Shown one piece after another: positions 44,708 to 56,884 of a stretch of 64,000 nucleotides of DNA (positions within the stretch are counted from its first letter, which is position 1; each line of letters starts with the position of its first letter). A program made the position numbers and the translations under genes. The notes under the pieces were generated by a model that did not search any database, was not told the origin of the DNA, and was given only the letters and a program-made list of their open reading frames with translations. The stretch spans positions 35,117,801-35,181,800 of the forward strand of contig JAWZYU010000019.1 of the NCBI GenBank assembly GCA_038380435.1. The letters are read 5' to 3'. Source of the DNA: Ryuthela nishihirai. Its lineage: Eukaryota > Arthropoda > Arachnida > Araneae > Heptathelidae.

Positions 44708-46098
44708 TAGATTGAGGAAAAATGAAATAATTTTAAACAGGCTATTTTTGAAACCAACCATACTCTATTGCAGTGGTTCTCAACCTTTTATGCTTCACAT
44801 ACTCCCTGGAAATATGTATGTAACTGGCATACCCCTTGTACACAAAGTTATAGTATAACAATGGTAATAAAATAAAACATACATATATACAACATATATC
44901 TAGCAACTTTTGAGCTCTCACGGCATACCCACAAAAATTTTACCGCATACCCCACGTTAAGAACCCCTCAGAAACAGTCATTTTAAGTGATAAGGCAGTG
45001 GGTCTTATTTCTGAAAAATTATTGGAATAAATGGAATCAACACCATACTAGTCCTAACAGACATCACTACAGCAAACTTAATAAATGTGTAAAGGATTAG
45101 TTGAAATATATGAATCTTTGGCTTTATAGCTTGGCTGAAAAAGCAGCAACAGCATCTAGACAGGACAACAAGAGAGAGAGATATCAGATATTAAATATTT
45201 TGCATAGAAAAAAAAATAGACTGGCATATAGGGATAGAAGGATAAATATTGTAAGTTATTGAAGATGAGGATTCTGTCACTGCATAAGGGGTTGAGAATT
45301 TCAGAAAAATTCTATGCAATGTGGTTAGCTCTATTTTCATTGTTTATAATGAGAATAGACACATTACAATGTTAAATGCTGGCCTTATATTACAATTTGA
45401 AGTTACTTTGGCTATCTCAAAATATAAACTACAATCCCCAGTGGTAGATGAAATTGCTACTTAAAGCTTAGAGATGGAAATGCTTCTGCAGCTGACTGAA
45501 ATTTCGAATTTTTTTAAATTTTAAATTATCATTAAATCATTAAACTTAATGGTGTTGTTCCAAAGGATTTTATTAGAGCTATATTATCTCTATTTTCAAA
45601 AGGGGTAATTACAATTCTTGTGATAATTATAGGAGAATCAATCTACTTCCTGTTCCACATACAGTTTTTGCATGATTTTGCTTAACAGAATTAAGAATTT
45701 GGTGGATGGACACCTGGGGGATAAATAGTGTGGATTAAAAAGTGATGGGGTATGTACAGATCAAATATTTTTACTCAGGCAGATTCTTGAGAAATGCTTA
45801 GTGTTTCAAAAACCTGTAGTTACTAGCTTTGTAGATTTCAAAATGCTTCTGATCCTGTTGATCATCATAATTTGCAATTGATTATGAAAATGTATAGCAT
45901 ACCTAATATGCCAGTTAAAATAATGATGGATCTCTAAAATAATACTGAGTTGTGTATGAAAGTTTCTGAGGCTTATAGCGATTGGTACAGCAGTTTAACA
46001 AGAGTGCATTTCATTTCATTACTACTGTTTATCTCCTTTTCTCTTTAGTTTCATTTTATATGAAATTCACCAGAAGGAGAAGAATGGGACCTTAAATA
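44708..46098 (+). pseudogene. Old RTE-like LINE copy 4, left part
   Basis: A strongly diverged copy of the LINE family: attttaaacaggct (44732), taagtgataaggcagtgg (about 44985), and tagatgaaattgct, ggtgatcg-like and tcaaatattt..ctcaggcagattcttgagaaatgctta (45760-45800) align in order with copy 1 from 19070 to 20260. It is interrupted by a hAT MITE at 44771-44969 and by the nested block 46099-51611, then resumes at about 51615. Confidence 0.8.
44771..44969. mobile_element. hAT-type MITE, CAGTGGTTCTCAACC family (copy a)
   Basis: Starts cagtggttctcaacctttta and ends gttaagaacccct. The body (cataccccttgtacacaaag .. ctctcacggcatacc) matches the reverse complement of copies b and c. Confidence 0.8.
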
Positions 46099-46192
46099 GT
46101 CTAGAGTAGGGGTTCTCAATATGGGGAACACAGTAAACATTTTTGGGGTATGCCATGAGAACTCTAAAGTCACTAGATATATGTTATATATA

Positions 46193-47608
46193 CAGGGTGT
46201 CCCTGAATTCATGGCCCAAACATGAGGGGATGGTAGTACACACTGAACCCACCAATATTCATCATAGAATATGCAACTGCAAACACAGTGAGGAGTCGGA
46301 AATGAAGGACAGACACAGAGTTTTCGGGAGTGACATTTATTGGAGATCATTACAACAAATGCTCAAATGTCTGCCCACCAACATTGATACAGGTGGCACA
46401 ATGGCGGAATAGTGATCAGCGTACCTGCTTTTAAACACCGGACTTGTTGCGCACATTGCCAGCTGTGAGACAGTCAGGCTACCAGATCCTCCGCGGATTG
46501 CATGGGCATCTCATACACGACACTCTTCAAATGTCCCCATAAAAAGAAATTGATTCAAGAAAGATCGGGCGATCTGGGGGGGCCGCGAGATGGGACCACC
46601 ACACCCAATCCATCAGTTCCCAAATGTGGTATTAAGATGTTGACACACATCCATGCTGAAATGGGTGGTGCCCCATCATGCTGGAACCACATTCGGGTGC
46701 AGATTGCAGCTGGAACATCCTGAAGCAATTCCGGCAAAACCTGTTGCAGAAAAATAAGGTATGTTCGCCCATCGAGGTGATCCGGCAGTAGGTAGGGTCC
46801 AATTAAGTAGTCATGCACAATCCCCGCCCAGACATTGACAGCGAACCATTGCTGATTCGAATTTGGACGTGTACCATGGGGGTTCTGGGCCACCAACAAA
46901 TGTGCATTATGGACATTCACTATGCCTTCATGTGGGAATATTGATTCATCCATAAAGAGCACATGCATAGGGAAATTGGGATGTATGGCACTTTGTTGCA
47001 GGAAACACTAGGCAAAATCCATACACAGGGGATAATCAACAGCTGTCAATGCCTGCACTTGCTGCAAGTGATGGGGTGTAGCTTCTTCATGCAGTACTTG
47101 CCAGACACTGTTCTGATGCACACCCAGGCTCCGAGTGGTGGATTGCGTGCTTGTACCTGGATTATCTGTCACCATACATAAGATGTCCTCGTTCATAGCT
47201 GGGGTTCTGACCATCCGTGCTCGTCCGGCATCATGTCGACTGACGTGGAAGGTGCCTGCCTCAGGCAGCTGGTGGTGCAGTCGCGCAAACATTTTATGAT
47301 CAGGCACACGGCACATAGGATATCGTTCACGGTAGAGTCTTTGCGCCTCTCTACCATTTCCCTCGGCTATGTTGTACATCAGGTGCATATCGGCTTTCTC
47401 TGCATTCATAAACTGCTCCATCTTGTCTGGTCAACACTGAGAATGCTGGGATTTGGCCGATCCAGCACTTTTGAGCTGTGCCACCTCATCTACACTTCTT
47501 ACTGGCACCGGGCTGCGTTTGTGGCCACATTTTCTATGATGAATATTGGTGAGTTCGGTGTGTACTACCATCCCCTCACGTTTGGGCCATGAATTCAGGG
47601 ACACCCTG
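46193..47608 (-). mobile_element. Tc1/mariner-superfamily transposon with long TIRs
   Basis: 1,416 bp flanked by TA. Inverted repeats begin CAGGGTGTCCCTGAATTCAT and stay nearly identical for about 75 bp, to ..aatattcatcatagaa. A single transposase frame on the minus strand is interrupted by only two stops. It is nested in hAT MITE copy b. Confidence 0.92.
46480..47421 (-). pseudogene. Transposase of the 46193-47608 element (two stops)
   Basis: The frame from 47421 reads MEQFMNAEKADMHLMYNIAE, then helix-turn-helix blocks (NGREAQRLYRERYP and TQSTTRSLGVHQNSVWQVL). After one in-frame stop near 47008 it continues MHVLFMDESIFPHEGIVNVH, with the first catalytic D. WFQHDGAPPISAWMCVNI holds the second D in Q-H-D-G-A-P-P-H/I. 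GPPRSPDLS precedes a second stop near 46553, beyond which F-F-L-W-G-H-L-K-S continues the same frame. This belongs to an insect-type IS630/Tc1/mariner lineage with a long N-terminal domain. Only point stops, no frameshift, were seen, so decay is recent. Confidence 0.88.
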
Positions 47609-47746
47609 TATATATATATATATGTTTTATTCCCATTGTTATACTATAATTATAATTTTATCTATCTACACAAGGGGTATGATAATTAGATACACATTTC
47701 CAGGGGGTACGTGAAGCATAAAAGGTTGAGAACCACTGGTCTAGAG

Positions 47747-47957
47747 TAGGGGTTCTCAACATGGGGTATGCAGTAAACTTTTTGGGGGTATGCCGTGAGA
47801 GCTCAATAATCACTAAATATAAGTTATATATAAATATGTTTTATTTTATTCCTATTGTTATACTATAACTATAATTTTATCTATCTATACAAGGGGTATG
47901 CCAGTTACATACACATTTTCAGGGGGTATGTGAAACATAAAAGGTTAAGAACCACTG
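47747..47957. mobile_element. hAT-type MITE (copy c), abutting copy b
   Basis: Starts taggggttctcaac and ends ggttaagaaccactg. The left duplication gtctagag is shared with copy b, and the right flank gtgtagaa (47958-47965) matches it at six of eight bases. Confidence 0.86.
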
Positions 47958-47993
47958 GTGTAGAAAGTTGAAAATGGCAGCTAGGCGTAAACT

Positions 47994-50900
47994 GGAAAGA
48001 GAGCTGTGCACCAATCCCTAGTGATGATGCACAGAACCGGCCAGGTCTAGCACCTAATGTCTGCCCTCGCCTTCTCGTGGTGCAGGCCGTTAGTACCTTT
48101 CAAAAGAGATATTCTCTTTTGGAAGGGAACGGAAGGGAGGGCTGCCAGTTCAGTTTGATCATCTATGGCCACTTTTTTCTTTTTTTCAACCCTGCTGAGG
48201 AGTGGTCAACTTCACAGGGTCCTGGTGCTGACCATTTATACCTACTAGACTGGACTTGTTTATGGATTTGAGCTTGATTATTGATCCTGGACTTGCTGCA
48301 CTGGTGGGCCTCTGTTGAGGGAGAGTCTGCCGCTGTGTTTTCTGTTTGCTTCTGGGTTGCCAGCTCTAAGTGAACAGAGGCATGGGATACCTTATATCAG
48401 CTGGTGGATAATCCTAATCAGAGGCCATCGCAGGTACCTGAACCTTACTTAGCTAGTTGGGCATCGTCAAGCCTAAACTGGAGTAATGTGTCTCAGGCAG
48501 GCCATGTGGCTCTTGAAAAAGTCCACTTGAACAGGTGGTGCCTGAAGTTCCTACCAGCATCGGTGACTTCAGCCTTTAGCAGAGGAGGAACAGGTCTTTG
48601 CCCCATGCCTGCGATCAGGGGGCTGTTTGATATTGTTAGCCCAACCAATCTCAATAAACCTAATTTCTTTAAAAATCCTACTAATCATTTTCTCTCTGCA
48701 GGAACGTGGAACGTGAGGACATTAGATAGAGATTATTCTCTTGATGTCCTCATGCAGGAATTCCAGTGCTATAACCTAGATATTCTAGGCTTGCAAGAGA
48801 CCAGATGGACAGGTAAAGGTGAGATACTTAAAAATAACTTTAAATTTCTCTTTACAGGGAGGGAGGATGGAAAGCATCACCAAGGTGTGGGTCTGCTGCT
48901 CAGCAGACATGCCAGTGATGCTCTTCTAGGATATGAGTGCATTAATGAAAGGTTTCTTACAGCAAAATTTCAGACAAGCATTAAAGACTTGAATGTTATC
49001 TGCTGTTATGCCCCCACTGAGGATGCCGATGAGGATGAGAAGGATAGGTTTTACGGACAACTTCAGGATATTTTGAATTCTGTCAAGAAAGGAGATATTT
49101 CCCTTGTTCTAGGTGACTTCAATGCCAAATATGGTACTGACACTGACCTTTGGGGAGGAGTAATAGGCCCTTTTGGTATTGGTAGCTGCAATGGCAATGG
49201 GCAACGTCTCCTACAGGTAAGTAAACTAAATGGTTTCAGAATAACTAACACATATTACAAACACCACGACATACATAAATACACATGGGTTTCACCTGAA
49301 TGGCTGCATAGGAATATGATTGATTATATATTAATTAACAGCAAATGGGCTAGTTCTGTTAGAAATACCAGGGCACATAGGGGAGCTGAAATTGGATCTG
49401 ACCATTACCTTGTTAAAAGTGTGTTGCAACTTAAACTTAAAAAGTGTTGTGCTAGGGTTAAAAAATTTATCTTTAATACCGAAGCTCTGAAAGCCCCCAG
49501 TTATAGCTAAAGCTTACCATGATAGGTTACTTAGTCATTATGACAGTCATGGTATGCTTACTACTGAAGTAGAGGAAGAATGGGGCCATTTTAAATAGGC
49601 TTTTTTGGAAACTAACAGTACTCTTTTCAGAAAAAAGGAGCAGAGGAGACAGAATTATTTAAGTGATAAGGCACTTGAGCTTATTTCTGAAAGAAGGAAC
49701 TGCAGGAATGTCCTTAATCAGTAACCTACTAGTCCTAATAGAAAGGATTACAGAGAGCTTAATAAACGTGTAAAGGATCAGTTAGCTACTGATAAGAATC
49801 TTTGGCTTGATGGTTTGGCTGACAAAGCCGAGGAAGCAGTTAGACAGCACAACAGCAGAGAGCTGTACCAGATATTTAATGTTTTGTGTGGTAGAAAACG
49901 GACAGGCATACAAGGATTGAAGGATAAACAAGGTAAGGTTATAGAAGGGGAGGATTCTGTCATGGCTAGGTGGGCTGAGCATTTCAGTGATGTTCTAAAC
50001 AATGTGGTTAGTTCTACTCCCATTGTTTGTAATGATGATAGATGCACTGGCAGATTTAATGTTGGCCCTATAACACAATCTGAAGTTATTTTGGCTATCT
50101 CTAAACTTAAACTTCATAAATCCCCAGGGGTAGATGAAATTACTACAGAAATGGTCAGAGCTGGGAATGTTTCGGTTACCACCTGGATGATTGAAATTTT
50201 GAATAACTTTTATGATAAAGGCATGGTTCCTAAAGATTTTACCAGAGCTATTATTATCCCTATTTTCAAAAAAGGTGATCGCAGTTCTTGTGATAACTAT
50301 AGGGGTATCAGCCTACTCTCTGTTCCAGGTAAAGTTCTTTCCATGATTGTGCTTAATAGAATTAAGAATCTGGTTGACAGGCAATTGTGTGATAAGCAAT
50401 GTGGATTCAGAAGTGGTAGGGGATATGTAGATCAGATATTTTCACTTAGGCAGATTCTTGAGAAATGTTTAGAGTTTCAGAAACCTTTGGTTGCTAGCTT
50501 TGTTGATTTCAAAAAGGCTTTCGACTCTGTTGATCGTCATAATTTGTGATTGATTGTAAATCATATGGTATACCAGACAAGTTAGTTAACATAATGAAAG
50601 CTCTCTATAATAACACTGAGTCATGTGTGAGAGTTGGTAAGTCTTGTAGCAATTGGTTTAGCATTACGTCTGGTGTTCGACAAGGGTGCATTTTGTCTCC
50701 TTTTCTCTTTAGTTTGGTTGTTGATTATGTTATGCGAAATTCACTTCAAGGGAAAGATTTTGGCCTTAATTGGGCTGGAGATACGGAAATTTCTGATTTA
50801 GATTATGCTGATGATTTAGCCCTTTTGGCAAATGATGTTGATGAGATGAACTCTTTCATTCGAGCTGTTGATGAGACTGGTAGTAGAGTAGGTTTGGTTA

Positions 50901-51611
50901 TAAACAGAGAGAAAACTAAAGTGATGAAAATTGGTCAGGCAGGCTGTGATTCAGTTAATCTGAATGGTTGCAGTCTTGAGCAGGTGTCACAGTTTAATTA
51001 CCTTGGGAGTTATGTAACTGATACTGGTGATGTACGGCATGAGATTAACAGACGAATAGGGATTGCTGCCGGGACTTTTAGGAATCTATGGAGATTGTGG
51101 AGAAATAGGCGTATACACCTAAAGACTAAAATTAGACTGTATAATAGTTTGCTTCTTTCTAGGGTTAGTTATGGTAGTGAAACTTGGATGCTATGTAAAC
51201 AAGATAACAGGAAACTAGATGCTTTTGATTCTAGATGCTTATGCAGTATCTTGGGTATTAGGTGGTTTAACTATGTAACTAATGATGAGGTTAGGCAAAG
51301 GAGTCTGCAACCTCCTTTAAGCAGCATATTGTGCAGAGAGAGACTCCACTGGTTTGGCCATGTTGCCTGTATGGATAATTATAGATTGGTGAATAAGGTT
51401 ATGAACAGTGTGCCTAAAGGCCTCAGAAGGAGGGGGAGACCTAGGATGCGGTGGGCAGACAATGTCAAACAGGACCTTGTTAGAATTGGTGTGCAGTAGC
51501 CAGATGCAGCAGATGTAGCTCAGGGCAGATATGCTTGGAGAATTAAACTGCACGGTCTGGTTGGACCTCCGTAGCTCATGGCTGCTTGAGGATGATGATG
51601 ATGATGATGAT
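47994..51611 (+). mobile_element. RTE-like LINE copy 2
   Basis: 3.6 kb, full-length relative to copy 1: same start (ggaaagagagctgtg), same (GAT)n tail. It is inserted in the old copy 4 after the hAT MITEs. By eye it is very similar to copy 1 over its length. Confidence 0.92.
48404..51537 (+). pseudogene. LINE copy 2 endonuclease-RT, several breaks
   Basis: The endonuclease frame 48404-49510 (AGTWNVRTLDRDYSLDVLMQ, LGDFNAKYGTD, GSDHYLV) ends after a +1 C in gcccccag near 49494. The following linker has stops (taggc near 49597, taacc near 49722). The RT continues 49815-50549 and 50546-51499 with KSPGVDEITTEMV, RSSCDNYRGISLL, GVRQGCILSPFLF and YADDLALLA (about 50806), broken by TGA plus a 1-nt loss at about 50549-50560. 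The last frame ends at a TAG near 51497 where copy 1 has TGG. It retains the G that copy 1 lost. Confidence 0.9.
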
Positions 51612-52375
51612 TTGGCAAGATGATTAAGCATGTGATGTTGGCAAGATGAACTCTTTCATTAGGGATGCAAATGAGACTGCTAATAGAGTTATGTTTGATG
51701 ATAAACTAGTGAAAATTAAACTGAAAAAAAAAGTGGCCATGTAGGTGGTTCTTCAGTCCTTTCAAATGGTTTCACTCTAAAGCAAGTTTCTCGGATTATC
51801 TTGATTTCTCAGTTATCTCAGATTATCGGGAGTTGTACTACAGTTATTGATGATGATTGGTCATGAGAAAAAGATTGCTGGTGGGCCTTTTAAGAATCTG
51901 TGAAGACTGAGCAAAACTAAGTATATATATATTTAAGGACTAAAATTAGGCTATATGACAGTTTAATCTTTTCTCAAATCTGCTAAGGAGGTAAACTTTG
52001 ATCCTTTCCAAAACTGATAACAGGAAACTTAGTGCCTTTGATTCTAAATGTTTACACAGCATCTTAGGCATTAGATGGTTTGCTTTTGCAAGAAATGATA
52101 AGATTAGGTGGAGTTAGCAACTACTTTCAAGCAGCATCATGTGCAGAAGGAAAATGCATTGATATGGTCAAGTTCTCCATATGCAGCACTACAGATTAAC
52201 AAGCAGAGTTATGAACATTGTGCTTAAAGGTAAGAGGAAAAAGGAGAGACCTAGGATGTGGTGGGCAAACAATACCAAATAGACCTTATTAGAATTGGCC
52301 TGCAGTGGCCAAATGTAACATCGTAGTTTACATAGTCTGGTTGGATGTCTGTAGCCCATTGCTGATTCAGGATTA
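51612..52375 (+). pseudogene. Old LINE copy 4, right part
   Basis: gatgttggcaagatgaactc (51633), then gcatgaga..-like, ctaaaattaggctatatgaca (about 51940), ataacaggaaactta (52017) and ggtgggcaaacaatacc (52259) follow copy 1 order from 20310 to 21050. It completes copy 4 interrupted at 46098. Confidence 0.8.
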
Positions 52376-52396
52376 TGTATGCATATTTACATAATA

Positions 52397-52489
52397 ATTG
52401 CTAACTGTATATATATATATTGTAATTTTGTACTAAAAAAATTACACAAAACATTTGTATAGCGTTAATACAACTTGAACTATGAGTAG
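52397..52489. repeat. Direct repeat, left (partner 53243-53331)
   Basis: attgctaactgtatatatat through ..caacttgaactatgagtag recurs 846 bp downstream with only a few differences. Confidence 0.85.
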
Positions 52490-53242
52490 TTTTGATTTTA
52501 ACATGAATGTTTCAGTTAAGCTCTACATGCTTTGGAATATTTGTTTATTTCAGTTGTTTAGTTTTATCCATATATTTATATTTAATTTAATTACTTGTTT
52601 TTAAGACAAAATAAATTTATATAGCATTACATAACTAAGCCTACTTTAACAAAATTCTTTAAAAATTCAATGATTATAAATTTAACACATTCAGTTTACT
52701 CAGTGATTTCCCTCTCAGGTCTTACTGGCCCAAATAACCACAAAACAGTCTGGATCAATCGTCTTCAATCTAACTATCTCCATAACCCAAGAATAAATTA
52801 AAACCACTCAGGTAAAAATAAAGAAAAATTATTAAACTGTAAATATAAGAATAATAATTTAAAAAAATGCACAATAATAATAATTAAAAAAAAATAAAAA
52901 TAAATAAAAAATAAATATTAAATAATGAAATAAAAAAATAAAATAAAAATAAATAATAATAAAAAATACATATATAAAATAATACATAATTAACAAAAAA
53001 AAGAAAAATTATATAAAAAATATTTAAAAAATGATAAAAAAAAATATATTATATAAAAAAAGTATAAAAAATTAAAAAAATAAATAAAACAAAAAACTAA
53101 AAGAATAATAACTAAAAAAAAGCATTAAAAAAAAACTAAAAAAAAATTTAATTCTCCAAACAAACTCTGAATGCTTCCCTGAAAGCATATACAGACATAA
53201 ACACTCATAAAATCCTAAAATATCAATTTTCACTGGGCTCTT
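52490..53242. other. A-rich spacer between direct repeats
   Basis: 52845-53150 is almost pure A/T built on aaata/aaaat units (low-complexity). 52690-52800 contains ordinary sequence. No coding signal. Confidence 0.7.
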
Positions 53243-53331
53243 ATTGCTAACTGTATATATATATTGTAATTTTGTACTAAAAAAATTACACAAAACATTT
53301 GTATAGCATTAATACAACTTGAACTAAGAGT
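53243..53331. repeat. Direct repeat, right
   Basis: Partner of 52397-52489. Confidence 0.85.
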
Positions 53332-53539
53332 AGGCTTAATTTTCTCTATCTCTATGACTGGGCTCAATTTTCTCTATCTCTTACTTCTTTGCATGATATC
53401 AAATATAATTTTGATAACCAAAATATTAATATATATGCGAACCCTAAATTTAAAATAAAAAACATAATACCCACATACATCCAAATTTATCATTCTGAGA
53501 AAGCCTGTAGAAGGACCTCTCAATGCCACGTAACGTTAA

Positions 53540-56500
53540 ACAACAACAACACACAGGGTCCTGGTGCTGACCATATAAACCCACTGGACTGGACAGATAT
53601 ATGGCTCTGAGCTCGATTATGGATCCTGATTTTGCTGCACTGGTGGGCTTCTGTGGAGGGAAAATCTTCCGCTGTGTTTTCTGTTTGTTTGTGGGTTGAC
53701 AGCCCCAAGTGAATAGATTCACAGGATATGTTTATCAGCTGGTGGATAATCCTGAGCAGAGGATATCGCAGGCACCTGAACTCTTTGCTTCTATTGGCAT
53801 CGTCAAATTCTACATTGGAGGAAGTCTTCCAATGTAGATGGCTTCAGCCTTTAGTGGTGGGGGAACGGGTCTTTGCCCCATGTCTGCGATTAGGGGACTG
53901 TTTGATATTGTTGGCATTCCCTCTCTCAATAAACATAGTTTCTTTAAACATCCCACTAACCATTTTCTCTCCATAGGTAGTTGGAATGTGAGGACTGTAC
54001 AGAGCTTTTTCTCTTGATGTCCTCACACAAGAATTCCACCATTATAATTTAGATATTCTCGGCTTGCAAGAGACCAGATGGACAGATAAAGGTCAGATTC
54101 TTAAAAATAATCTTAAATTTCTTTTTTCAGGGAGGGACGACAATAAGCATCACCAAGGCGTGGGTCTGCTTCTCAGCAGACACGCCAGTGATGCTCTTCT
54201 AAGATATGAGTGCATTAATGAAAGGTTTCTTACAGCAAAATTTCAGACAAGCGTTACAGACCTGAATGTTATCTGCTGTTATGCCCCCACTGAGGATGCC
54301 GATGAGGATGAGAAGGAAAGTTTTATGAACAACTTCAGGATATTTTGAATTCTGTCACGAAAGGAGATATTACCCTTGTTCTTAGTGACTTCAATGCCAA
54401 AGTTGGTACTGACTCTGACCTTTGGGGAGGAGTAATAGGCCCTTTTGGTTTGGTAGCTGCAATAGCAATGGGCAGCGTCTCCTGCAGGTAAGTAAGTTCA
54501 ATGGATTCAGAATAACTAACACTTATTACAAACACCGCAACATACATAAGTACACATGGGTTTCCCGATGGACTGCATAAGAATATGATTGATTATATAT
54601 TAATTAACAGCAAATGGGCTAGTTCTGTTAGGAATACCAGGGCATATAGGGGAGCTGAAATTGGATCTGACCATTATCTTGATAAAAGTGTCTTGCAACT
54701 TAAACTTAAAAAGTTTTGTGCTAGGGTTAAAAAATTTGCTTTTAATACTGAAGCTCTGAAAGACCCAGTTATAGCCAAAGCTTACCATGATAGGTTACTT
54801 AGTCATTATGACAGTCATGGTATGCTTACTACTGAAGTTGATGAAGAATGGGATCATTTTAAACAGGCTTTTTTGAACACTAACAGTACTCTTTTAGGAA
54901 AAAAGGAGCAGAAGAGCCAGAATTATCTGAGTGATAAGGCACTTGAGCTTATTTCGGAAAGAAAGAACTGCAGGAATGTCTTTAATCAATACCCTACTAG
55001 TCCTAATAGAAAGCATTACAGAGAACTTAATAAACGTGTAAAAGAGCAGTTAGCTGCTGATAAGAATCTTTGGCTTGATGGTTTGGCTGACAAAGCCAAG
55101 GAAGCAGCTAGACTGCACAACAGCAGAGAGCTGTACCAGATAGTTAATGTTTTGTGTGGTAGAAAACGGACATACAGGGATTGAAGTATACAGGGATTGA
55201 AGGATAAACAAGGTAAGGTTATAAAAGGTGAGGATCTGTCAATGCTAGGTGGACTGAGCATTTCAGTGATATTCTAAACAATGCGATTAGTTCTATTCCC
55301 ATTGTTTGCAATGATGATAGATGCATTGGTGGCTTTAATGTTGGCCCTATAACACAATCTGAAGTTATTTTGGCTGTTTCTAAACTTAAACTTCATAAAT
55401 CCCCAGGGGTAGATGAAACAATTACTGAAATGCTTAGAGCTGGGAATGTTTCGGTTACCACTTGGATGACTGAAATTCTGAATATCTTTTATGATAAAGG
55501 CATGGTTCCTAAGGATTTTACCAGAGCTATTGTTATCCTTATTTTCAAAAAAAGTGATCGCAGTTCTTGTTATAACTATAGGGGTATCAGCCTACTCTCT
55601 GTTCCAGGTAAAGTTCTTTCCATGATTGTGCTTAATAGAATTAAGAATCTGGTTGACAGTCAATTGGGTGTTGAGCAATGTGGATTCAGAAGTGGTAGGG
55701 GCTGTATAGATCAGATATTTTCACTTAGGCAGAATCTTGAGAAATGTTTAGAGTTTCAGAAACCTTTGGTTGCTAGTTTCGTTGATTTCAAAAAAGCCTT
55801 TCGACTCTGTTGATCGTCATAATTTGTGGTTGATTGTGAAATCATATGGTATACCAGACAAGTTAGTTAACGTAATGAAAGCTCTCTATAATAACACTGA
55901 GTCGTGTGTGAGAGTTGGTAACGCTTGTAGCAAATGGTTTAGCATTACTTCTGGTGTTCGACAAGGGTGCATTTTATCTCCTTTTCTCTTTAGCTTGGTT
56001 ATTGATTATGTTATGCGAAATTCACTTCAAGGGAAAGATTTTGGCCTTAAATGGGCTGGAGATGCGAAAATTTCTGATTTAGATTATGCTGATGATTTAG
56101 CCCTTTTGGCAAATGATGTTGATCAGATGAACTCTTTCATTCGAGCTGTTGATGAGACTGGGAGTAGAGTAGGTTTGGTTATAAACAGAGAGAAAACTAA
56201 AGTGATGAAAATTGGTCAGGCAGGCTGTGATTCAGTTAATCTGAATGGTTGCAGTCTTGAGCAGGTGTCACAGTTTAATTACCTTGGGAGCTATGTAACA
56301 GATACTGGTGATGTGCGGCATGAGATTAACAGACGAATAGGGATTGCTGCCGGGACTTTTAAGAATCTATGGAGAGTGTGGAGAAATAGGCGTATACACC
56401 TAAAGACTAAAATTAGACTGTATAATAGTTTGGGTCTTTCTGGGGTTAGTTATGGTAGTGAAACTTGGACACTTTGTAAACAAGATAACAGGAAACTAGA

Positions 56501-56882
56501 TGCTTTTGATTCCAGATGCTTACACAGTATCTTGGGCATTAGGTGGCTCAACTTTGTAACTAATGATGAGGTTAGGCAAAGGAGTTTGCAACCTCCTTTA
56601 AGCAGCATATTGTGCAGAGAAAGACTCCGTTGGTTTGGCCATGTTGCCCCTATGAATAATTATAGATTGGCGAATAAGGTTATGAACAGTGTGCCTAGAG
56701 GCCTCAGAAAGAAGGGGAGAAGTAGGATGCGGTGGGCAGACAATGTCAAACAGGACCTTGTTAGAATTGGTGTGCAGTGGCCAGATGCAGTAGATGTAGC
56801 TCAGGATAGACTTGCTTGGAGAACTAAATTGCACGGTCTGGTTGAACCTCCGTAGCCCATGGCTGCTTCAGGAGGAGGAGGA
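53540..56882 (+). mobile_element. RTE-like LINE copy 3 (diverged subfamily)
   Basis: The leader begins acacacagggtcctggtgct, missing the first 230 bp of copies 1 and 2. The tail is (GGA)n rather than (GAT)n. The leader is the version matched by the antisense fragment at 4680-4850. Confidence 0.9.
53990..56855 (+). pseudogene. LINE copy 3 endonuclease-RT, many frameshifts
   Basis: Pieces in order: 54064-54348 (MQETRWTDKGQILKNNLKFL, ICCYAPTEDADEDEK), 54585-55184 (MIDYILINSKWASSVRN, GSDHYL), 55370-55813 (KSPGVDETITEML, QCGFRSGRGCIDQIFSL) and 55770-56855 (DSVDRHNLWLIVKSYG, GVRQGCILSPFLF, YADDLALLA at about 56085, RWFGHVAPMNNYRLANKVMN). At least four small indels separate these. The RT active-site YADD is still present. 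Decayed, but the C-terminal 361-codon frame is intact. Confidence 0.88.
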
Positions 56883-56884
56883 CA

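Larger units (their letters stand above)
46107..47738. mobile_element. hAT-type MITE (copy b) carrying a mariner-type element
   Basis: Starts taggggttctcaat and ends ggttgagaaccactg. The 8-bp duplication gtctagag is at 46099-46106 and 47739-47746. Its own length is only about 215 bp once the nested 46193-47608 element is removed. Confidence 0.88.

Noticed and set aside
52845..53150. Centromeric or AT-rich satellite
   Set aside because: Irregular A/T sequence without a repeat period; simple low complexity.
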